DNA of 64,000 nucleotides, from NCBI GenBank assembly GCA_964059195.1, contig CAXKWD010000005.1, positions 144,795,686-144,859,685 on the forward strand, in the 5' to 3' direction. Source of the stretch: Ectobius pallidus (lineage: Eukaryota > Arthropoda > Insecta > Blattodea > Ectobiidae). Numbering within the stretch: position 1 is the first letter of the stretch; each line of letters begins with the position of its first letter. Under the pieces are notes generated by a model. It was not told where the DNA came from, made no database searches, and saw only the letters and a list, made by a program, of their open reading frames with translations. The translations under genes were made by a program, and so were the position numbers. Below are positions 58,001 through 64,000 of the stretch, piece after piece.

Positions 58001-59329
58001 TCCTGTTTCATGCAAAACTTCAGACTCACAGTTAGGAATCTCACTAACTTATGAGAGAGAAGGTTGTAACAATCTAAATGATGATAAAGCAGTGGATGTC
58101 ATTGGCTATGAAAACACTGAAATGAAAACAAAATGTGACGTCACAAGAACTATAATATCTGAAAGTGGGAGCAAAGAAACAGCCGAATATCTAACAGACA
58201 ATACAAACTGTATTGAATATAAAAGTGGAATACAATATGGTATTACTTCTCAAGTAGACATTCAAGTTCAAACAAGCACACCTATAGAAAAACGGGTCAT
58301 AAGTACTACAACACTATATAAAGTTCCAGATTCACATACAACTTCAGAAGAAATTGAAGGATCTATTTCTGAATTTCCTTCAGCAGATAGTTATAAAATA
58401 AGTCTCGAGAATAAAGTAACAGAAAGCAAAACTTCACGCATAAGTACTTTTATTCCCACATATCCTGAATGCAAAGAGTTAGAAAGCAATGCCTCAAGAT
58501 TAAATACTTTCATTTGTCTACCAGAAGAAATGCAGGAAAACCCCCATCTTTCGTATACCAAGATGCACGTGCATGACCAAGTTACATCAGTAATTGATTC
58601 AACAAATTCAGTACAAAACAGTGTGAATATCTTCAACAAGAATGCGCCCGTTTTTCATCTAACTGTACGACTGCCAGTGACAGAACCCGCTAGCAGCAAT
58701 CATGATATCAGTTCAGTAGAAAACTGTAACTTTGCAACCCACGATGAACAAGAAACACAAAATACCGCTAACCTTTTTAAGGAAAAGGGACAAGGAGGAA
58801 ACGGATGGAAATCCATGCACTATAAGAAATAGCAGATCAGTTTCTGAAAATAAAATGAAATGTATTAACGACTTTAAAATAGTTACAAGTTCCAATACAA
58901 AGAAAAGTAAGAAAAAAATGCAATGCAGGAATGAGATCAGGGCTAAAACGTCATCGAAAAAGGAAAGTAAGGTATATCCTAAAACGAAAGAGAAAATATT
59001 TGGACTTTTAACTCTTTGGAATACGAAAGCAATCAAACCGGAAAAACATATGTTAGACTTAACACATAGAGATGACAGCAAGACTGCTTCAGACTTAAAA
59101 CGGTTTGCTGTATCCTCCCCAGATGTGATGAAATCCTGCAGCTGTTAACTGGCTTTTTGAATTCCCACTACATACAAATAAAATGCCCGAACCAACATCG
59201 GAAGAAAAACAAGTTTTCAACACAGATTTGGATAATTTTCAAACAGTAAATGGATTTTCAGTAATACTAATGCTCCAACGGCACATTCTAAAACAAAAAA
59301 TTGTCGAAAAATATTTTTCCTCTTCCTGA
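55088..59329 (+). pseudogene. Long coding trace with broken ends: pseudogene or indel-bearing gene
   Basis: Protein-like sequence continues for about 4.2 kb across frame changes. From 55,088 to about 55,250 it reads APFLWKYVTRPNIRK, then FLEECIKILEIL, then KSLVKKINIYD. After a shift, to about 55,500, it reads NLEPEAKK, TGA at 55,335, then DNDLYYEMPVRLLKNK and IFHFDEVGENKCQ. After a shift, to about 55,825, it includes FNRPFAIPEAAMDSYKY and YEIPELLEMVGK. The main frame then runs from about 55,825 to 58,832, with one TAA at 56,310. A shift near 58,790 leads to 59,145, ending FAVSSPDVMKSCSC. One more shift adds the 50-codon tail to 59,329. The composition is hydrophilic throughout and no domain is recognised. 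Nonsense codons plus shifts suggest a pseudogene. Assembly indels could explain the shifts but not the stops. Confidence 0.6.
56394..58832 (+). CDS. Uninterrupted central ORF, 812 aa from first ATG, unknown protein
   Basis: The frame is open from 56,313 (after TAA) to the TAG at 58,830-58,832. The first ATG is 56,394. The product is hydrophilic, rich in Glu/Lys/Ser/Asn/Thr, with no signal peptide or membrane segment and probably largely disordered. Residues 8-32 (FDIIAGKLKELKDEVNYLST) could form a short coiled coil. Cysteine clusters lie near residue 40 (CRNC ... NC), residue 325 (CCC) and residues 365-376 (CCGQCNCGPTC), suggestive of metal binding. I do not recognise the family. An open frame of over 830 codons is very unlikely by chance in 35% GC DNA, so it was recently, or still is, coding. 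It may be the large exon of the gene traced at 55,088-59,329. Confidence 0.6.
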   Translation: MKNFDIIAGKLKELKDEVNYLSTIIRKGEAREIPELALHPFKCRNCSRTSLFWNCKIREGSLKSIIRRKPKSTAIKNKEETKPIRRSIGTLTFEKALSNAFYVRNKFEDVDDDKYIDELQKGAENSHDQDEGEHIDDMDILPESVFLKTVGDDVLSFASGKNAVVDPNVVLIGVNRHPTEGRPSRLEKPFSSIMKSNDESERTSRDDSLELIMGRNITSLDERLSTDGLQTEPVTAITDGDSYSVNGSFGAVALCDRKVETKRQDMTINTINLSKSQNKRRDNKSSLSEDDGLLNDSQLIGEEEIEQRFMAIGSFETKEAKIENCCCKHIGIHFIEPQIRSQLCISQRVQKGYEGVNMGFTTKAECCGQCNCGPTCSGSPNKLKKASTLKKEFCTKDQTKINFNTDGLLAEKSNFYILPAKLAKKEERVAITNPQIFRTENYINDFLTDIGNIKGKHDPGKSQFQDKTDIHRKCTLSLMKKSLDQNICEKYEFNDGVIRNDTVPEMVLNTRNNDNFELLKRNAEEMGRNSLKDSENPVSCKTSDSQLGISLTYEREGCNNLNDDKAVDVIGYENTEMKTKCDVTRTIISESGSKETAEYLTDNTNCIEYKSGIQYGITSQVDIQVQTSTPIEKRVISTTTLYKVPDSHTTSEEIEGSISEFPSADSYKISLENKVTESKTSRISTFIPTYPECKELESNASRLNTFICLPEEMQENPHLSYTKMHVHDQVTSVIDSTNSVQNSVNIFNKNAPVFHLTVRLPVTEPASSNHDISSVENCNFATHDEQETQNTANLFKEKGQGGNGWKSMHYKK

Positions 59330-59622
59330 GGAGATAATAAAAATGTATAAAATGTCTTAAACCGGTTTGCTGTATCCCTCCAGAAGTGACGAAATCCTGC
59401 AACAGTCAACTGGCTTTTTGAATTCCCACTACATACAAATCAAATGCCTGAACCAACATCGGAAGAAAAACAAGTCTCCAACACAGATTTGGATAATTTT
59501 CAAACAGTAAATGCCTTTTCAGTAATACTAATGCTCCAACGGCACATTCTAAAACAAAAAATTGTCGAAATATATTTTTCCTCTTCCTGAGGAGATAAAA
59601 ATGTCTAAATAAATTAAGTGAG
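59101..59622 (+). repeat. Tandem duplication of the gene's 3' end, period about 261 bp
   Basis: 59,101-59,360 and 59,363-59,620 match almost throughout: CGGTTTGCTGTATCC, CTGGCTTTTTGAATTCCCAC, GATTTGGATAATTTTCAAAC and CTCTTCCTGAGGAGATAA. The offset is 261-262 bp. Both copies keep a 50-codon ATG frame (59,183-59,329 and 59,444-59,590) that starts MPEPTSEEKQV, has MLQRHILKQKIVE and ends FSSS. AATAAA occurs after each (59,178 region and about 59,610). Confidence 0.85.
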
Positions 59623-60345
59623 TGTCCACAGTGTTTTCTTTTAATAATATATTGTTTTCTTACAGATCAGGTAAAATAATATATTACTCCAAGTCGTAAG
59701 ACGTAAGAAACTTAAAGAATGCGACCACACGGATATTTTTGATATGTTTTTCAGCATGTAATTATTTTTAAAATACATAGATACAGTGTGTGTGGAAGGA
59801 CGGCATGCACTAGAAATACAAATCAGACTTTTTCATTATAGAAGTTCAAAATGTAAATCTATTATGGTTGTAGCATTGTAATAAACATAATTATTAGTAT
59901 ATGCAGAACTAATAAGAATTCATGGAATCGTTTTTCAAATATGACATTAGATGAAAAGATAACACATTTCTCAATATATAATGCCCCTCATTAAATTTTT
60001 TTCTACCTTATCCCTTGGCTGTAAAAGGGATACGGAAATAATATGTTCGTTTACTTTCTCCCAGAGTTCAGTCCTACCTGTTAATGCAACGAAGGGACCT
60101 GTAACAAACAGATAGTCATCAAAGAGACTAAGATGTCATTTCTCTTGAAATAATAACGCATACAAATAACGACCGATATCTAGTTAATTTTAAGATATAA
60201 AGATATGACATTGATTCATACTAAATTTTCCAAATCTCATATGCCAATGCCTTTCTCTCAGTTAACTTCTCCAAATCCATGGTGTATTTCTAATTTTGCC
60301 CCTTCATTTATGTTTCTGTGTAAACGCTATATGAGTTGAACTCTG
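59623..60345. other. Intergenic DNA
   Basis: No gene or repeat is recognised between the tandem duplication and the tRNA-like sequence. Confidence 0.45.
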
Positions 60346-60420
60346 CCTTAGCTCAGTTGGTAGAGCATTGGCACGGATAGCGAAAGATCCTGAGTGCAAA
60401 TCCCAGTGTCGGAGGAATTT
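60346..60420 (+). repeat. tRNA-like sequence or SINE head
   Basis: CTTAGCTCAGTTGGTAGAGC is a perfect D-arm and A box, with a GCTC/GAGC stem. A degenerate B box, GTGCAAATCCCAG, sits at the right distance. The acceptor and anticodon stems do not pair, so it is not an active tRNA gene. It is probably a tRNA pseudogene or SINE. Confidence 0.55.
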
Positions 60421-60719
60421 TTCTCATATGATACTACCAAACGGTATGTTGTTTATTAGTGAGCTTTCATTGTAAATGTGAATCAATAGGTCTTTCAGAT
60501 AAACGGTATATTGATATATTATGTTTCTGAATTATGAATTAGATTAACCTTATTACTTTGAAATCTTTAATTTTTTCTTAATGAGAATTTTAAATAAGAT
60601 TTTCATTAGAATATGCTGTGAGCTAAAAGGTCACTGCTCCGATGGAGCTAGTAGGCGCAGTGGAATATAATTTTTTGTTGTGGAAGATCTAGTTGCAGCT
60701 CACAGCAATTTCCAACATT

Positions 60720-61620
60720 ATTAAGTGCCAGTATGGTACTTTATGAGATTGTGTGGTGGACGAAAAAATGTCTGTCCGTCTGTCTGTCCGTCTGTCCGTC
60801 TGTCTGTCTGTCCGTCTGTCCGTGTGTCTGTACGCACCATAACTCAAATACGCTTTTTCGAATTTTCATGAAACTTGGAAAACACATTTATAATGTCCAT
60901 GGGAAGAACCCTATTGATATTGAACCAAATCGGTTCACCGGTACCGGAGTAATGCCCAATTTAGTGCCTATTTTAATAGATTATGGCGCCTTTCTAATAG
61001 AAAGGCGCCATCACTCAAATACGCTGTATCGGATTTCCATGAAACTTGGTATACCCATTTATGACGTCCATGAGAAGTGCCCTATTGAATTTGAACCTAA
61101 TCTGTTGACCGGTACCGGAGTAAAACCCAATTTAGTGTCTACTTTAAAGGCGCAATAACTCAAATACGCTTGATCGGATATTTATGAAACTTCGTATACG
61201 CATTTATAATATCCATGGGAAGACGTTTATTGATATTGGACCAAATCGGTTGGCCAGTACCGGAATAATGCCCAATTTAGTGTTTTTATGTTAATATATA
61301 AGAAGTCGCGATAACTCAAATATGCTTTATTGGATTTTCCTGAAATTTTGTATACCCATTTATAATGTACGTGGAAAGACGTCTACTGATATTGGACCAA
61401 ATCGGTAGACCGGTACCGGAGTAAAACCCAATTTAGTGTAAATTTTAAAGACGCGGTAACTCAAATACGCTTTACCGGAAACTTGGTATACACATTTAAA
61501 ATGTCCATGGGAAGACGTCTATTCATAATGGATAAAATCGGTTGACCTGTTTCGGAGTAATGCTCAATTTAGTGCCTATTTTATGGTAATATACGTATTC
61601 GAAAGAATTTATTAAAAAAA
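60720..61620 (+). repeat. Repeat family R5, long copy with about five tandem units
   Basis: It begins TTAAGTGCCAGTATGGTACT, has a CTGT/CCGT array at 60,772-60,832, then units starting near 60,840, 61,012, 61,158, 61,310 and 61,452. Each carries ACTCAAATACGC, ATGAAACTTGGTATAC, AATGTCCATGGGAAGA, CGGTTGACCGGTACCGGAGT and CCCAATTTAGTG. The 141-codon frame across it (60,733-61,158) is repeat sequence. Confidence 0.88.
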
Positions 61621-61784
61621 TGAAAATCAGTTATCTTGACAACATAGCCTATTGTTTTACTGTGATCTTATAAGGCCTTGGAAATTAAAATACAGGTAGC
61701 TATGACAAAAAACATATTGATTTACATGCGTTTATCCAACTAGACCGTTAAAATGACCCAGGTGGCCGAGATGGTAGACCTTTC

Positions 61785-61940
61785 TTCTTCCGTAAGCCCT
61801 GCTTAATGATTAAATCTGGAGCTTAACTTGGAAATCAATTTAAAAAAAAAACATATTCTGCATATCATAATTGCAGTCATAACTGATTAAAGAAAAACAT
61901 ACTGGCACTTTGTTACATCAGTTTACCTGAGTTTATTAAT
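61785..61940 (+). repeat. Repeat R6, copy 2
   Basis: The shorter relative of 53,562-53,895. Just before it, 61,758-61,780 (CCAGGTGGCCGAGATGGTAG) looks like a truncated tRNA-type A box. Confidence 0.55.
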
Positions 61941-62184
61941 ATTGTATACTTTATTACGATACATGATTTTTTATGCTTCAACCACACATAAAACTGTGCA
62001 TTATTTTCTTCTTTCCTTTTGCTTGTATGCAGTTTATATAATTATATCCAATTGCTGTGTTCAATGCTTAATTACTTTTATCAAAGAAGCTACAGATATG
62101 AAAATGTTTCATCGTTGTTTCCTTGTGAGTTTACATATTAAAAAAATGCAAATGCGATAAAATGAAAGTTGTAAAAATAAAACG

Positions 62185-62255
62185 ATCGTATTATGACGAT
62201 AGACACTTGCGATTGGTTGAAATTCCACATATTCTTTTACCGAATTGGCACTATA
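62185..62255 (+). repeat. Short dispersed repeat R7, copy 2
   Basis: It resembles 17,775-17,865: ATAGACACTTGCGATTGG, then ATATTCTTTTACC and ATTGGCACT. Confidence 0.4.
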
Positions 62256-62519
62256 AAATAGTTATATTAATACGTCAGTATCAACGCTCTTCCAATAAAA
62301 CTGTATGTTTTGTTTTAAAAGTCTCGTAGCTTTTTAAAAATATAACATGTTAACAGTAGGATAAAACCTTCTAAAACCAGTTTTTCGAATTGTGACTGAT
62401 TTTAAGATTTAAATCGATTATTTTTAATTGCATATTGCATTATATAGTCATAGGCTTACTCATTCATAATTAGTTAATTCAATAAGTTGCTTTTTAACAA
62501 TATAAACTTTGTCAACAAA

Positions 62520-62525
62520 TTTATT
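62520..62525 (-). terminator. Putative polyadenylation signal of the minus-strand gene
   Basis: AATAAA on the - strand, about 110 bp past the TGA at 62,634. The position is reasonable for a 3' UTR. It is a common hexamer in this AT-rich DNA, so support is modest. Confidence 0.4.
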
Positions 62526-62633
62526 TCTATGAAACAATTGGCCGTACGTTTTGCATGACAATTCAGAACACACACTACATGATATTAGGTGAAGGTCAGA
62601 GGTTCATCGAGCGTAGATACAGGTAAGATGGGA

Positions 62634-64000
62634 TCATTTCTGAGACGATCTTGTGACGTGAGATGGGGATTTGCACTGTTTTACAAGCTGAGGCGAGGGA
62701 AGCTTGCACATCTCTAACAAATCCGCAATAGACGACCATGACCTATGATTGCTGCCCGCGAGCTCTGGTGGCGAAAGAGGCGAACTAGCACGATGATTCT
62801 CGATCGTTACATTCATCTGTGGTGACGTGGGTGGAATCCCAGCATCCACACGGAGTCCAGGCCCATTCACCCCTTCATTCATAGAACGTTTCTCTGATAC
62901 TAAATTCAAATCAGGCTTCATGAATGCTAGTTTGTCCGTCAAATTAAAGGGCATTCTGTAATCAGATATATTTTCTTGGACTTCATCATCGCATACACTC
63001 AGCTTAGACAGCTGCTTCAAAGCGGGCTTTTTCTTATTCTTCTTATTTTTCTTCACTTCCATGTATTTTACGTTTGACTTATGCTTCTTGTCGCGGTGTC
63101 CTCTCCGATGTGATATTGTGTGTGGAGATTTTCGCTTTTGCTCTCTGATGATCTCTTTTAGAATTCTAGATAAAGCCGAACTTTGAAGGGGATTTTCATT
63201 TGTAAAATTATCCATATACAGGGTAGTTTTTGAACTATTTCGACTTTCAAAGCTAAACGCTGTATTTGTATGCTCTTCGCCACCACCTAAATCGACTTTT
63301 GTTTCAAATGACCTTGATATTGTTCGAGACAAATACGAAATCCCTCTCTTTAATGACGAAGATGCACAGTGGTTACAATGTGGACAGCCTTTGAACAAGT
63401 CTCCACAGTTAGCAATGCAGTTGTCTGTTGATGTTGCAACCGTTCTGTATTTCCTGTTGTGATATCTCTTGCATTTTGTGCATGCCATCATATGAGGCAT
63501 TTTATAAACTTTCAGCCGGGACATCTTGATTAATTTTGAATTAGCTTTTACTGCAGGCAATTTGTCTTTGCTTTTTACACTTTCACAGGGTACTGAATCA
63601 CAAGGCTTAATTTTTACACTTTCACAGGGTACTGAATCACAAGGCTTAACATAATTTCCCGATATTAGCTTATCTATAACAGTTTCTGTTAAAGAAATAT
63701 ACGAATTGCTGGATTGACTTTCTGTGTTCCCGCAAATGAATATCTGGGAAGTTTGGCTGCAGACAGTCTTTTTATCATCAATCGACCCGTTTGAAATCAG
63801 ACTTTTCTTGGATGTTGTGTCTTTCTTCTTTTTTATTTTTGTATCAGTTCTAATTTTCAAATTTGAGCGTGAAGTTTTCAGACTTTTATTTGATTTGAAA
63901 ACCTTCAGAATTGCATCTTGTAGACGTGAAATTGTTCCTGGACTTAACTGCTCTTCTTGTCTTCGTTGTTTTACTACTTTGTGTAAGCCTTTTGATTTCT
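62634..64000 (-). CDS. Unknown Lys/Ser-rich protein with cysteine cluster, 5' end outside window
   Basis: The frame is open from the right edge of the window to TGA at 62,634-62,636, at least 455 codons. The first 47 (left of 64,000) read KGLHKVVKQRRQEEQLSP, then TISRLQDAILKVFKSN. The start therefore lies beyond the window or in another exon. Within the frame is a 13-residue tandem duplication (KPCDSVPCESVKI/S), coming from a 39-bp DNA repeat. A cysteine cluster follows: CTKCKRYH, then C-x3-C-x6-C-x2-C-x2-C, probably metal binding. After that come Lys-rich basic runs (KKNKKNKKKP), which may be nuclear localisation signals, and a Ser/Pro-rich C-terminus. There are no membrane segments. The family is not recognised. 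It lies tail-to-tail with the gene at 55-59 kb and shares its composition, but no clear homology is visible. Confidence 0.7.
   Translation of the reverse strand, partial: KSKGLHKVVKQRRQEEQLSPGTISRLQDAILKVFKSNKSLKTSRSNLKIRTDTKIKKKKDTTSKKSLISNGSIDDKKTVCSQTSQIFICGNTESQSSNSYISLTETVIDKLISGNYVKPCDSVPCESVKIKPCDSVPCESVKSKDKLPAVKANSKLIKMSRLKVYKMPHMMACTKCKRYHNRKYRTVATSTDNCIANCGDLFKGCPHCNHCASSSLKRGISYLSRTISRSFETKVDLGGGEEHTNTAFSFESRNSSKTTLYMDNFTNENPLQSSALSRILKEIIREQKRKSPHTISHRRGHRDKKHKSNVKYMEVKKNKKNKKKPALKQLSKLSVCDDEVQENISDYRMPFNLTDKLAFMKPDLNLVSEKRSMNEGVNGPGLRVDAGIPPTSPQMNVTIENHRASSPLSPPELAGSNHRSWSSIADLLEMCKLPSPQLVKQCKSPSHVTRSSQK
63572..63649 (-). repeat. 39-bp in-frame tandem duplication inside the coding region
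   Basis: TTTTTACACTTTCACAGGG through CAAGGCTTAA occurs twice with a 39-bp period (63,572 and 63,611) and keeps the reading frame. The copies are almost identical, so the duplication is recent. Confidence 0.9.

Noticed and set aside
60346..60420. Functional tRNA gene
   Set aside because: The D arm is excellent, but the acceptor and anticodon stems do not pair and the B box is degenerate.
60733..61158. 141-codon frame
   Set aside because: It is the translation of the CTGT/CCGT array and the R5 tandem units. The related 49.3 kb copy gives a different-length peptide.

Overview
The window looks like AT-rich, intron-bearing, repeat-packed DNA from a large insect genome. The evidence is tRNA-headed SINEs of kinds common in arthropod genomes, relics of insect-type LINE reverse transcriptases, many non-autonomous DNA transposons with intact target-site duplications (TSDs), microsatellites, and no sign of operons or ribosome binding sites. 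A large-genome polyneopteran such as a cockroach or termite would fit, but the species cannot be fixed from the sequence alone. No finding below depends on that guess.

Layout. 1-5.5 kb: dispersed repeats, a hammerhead-like motif and two SINEs. 5.5-14 kb: three hAT-type MITEs (6512, 9214, 11278), two large foldback elements whose arms carry the same hammerhead-like core (7544-7872 and 13483-13700), and a 291-bp repeat with a second copy near 20 kb. 14-24 kb: quiet AT-rich DNA, one inverted-repeat element, and a repeat cluster at 18-21.5 kb. 23-33 kb: three more hAT MITEs, a pogo-like element, several LINE 3' relics and a SINE. 33-37 kb: SINEs and a two-copy Harbinger-like element with a 40-residue transposase start. 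37.3-40.3 kb: a minisatellite of about 28 units with higher-order structure. 40-50 kb: mostly featureless DNA with one reverse-transcriptase relic and two dispersed repeats. 50.75-53.33 kb: a complete but dead DNA transposon with about 320-bp terminal inverted repeats (TIRs), whose decayed protein has PIN/XPG-like and cysteine-rich motifs (Academ-like).

Host-type genes are confined to the right end. On the + strand, two candidate exons (53.9 and 54.3 kb) lead into a long coding trace at 55.09-59.33 kb. Its ends carry stops and frameshifts, but its centre is an uninterrupted frame of more than 800 codons. Its 3' end is duplicated in tandem. On the - strand, a gene running off the right edge (62,634 to beyond 64,000) ends tail-to-tail with it. 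Both proteins are hydrophilic, rich in Lys/Ser/Glu/Asn with cysteine clusters, and I do not recognise either. Nothing shows that the genes in the window act together.
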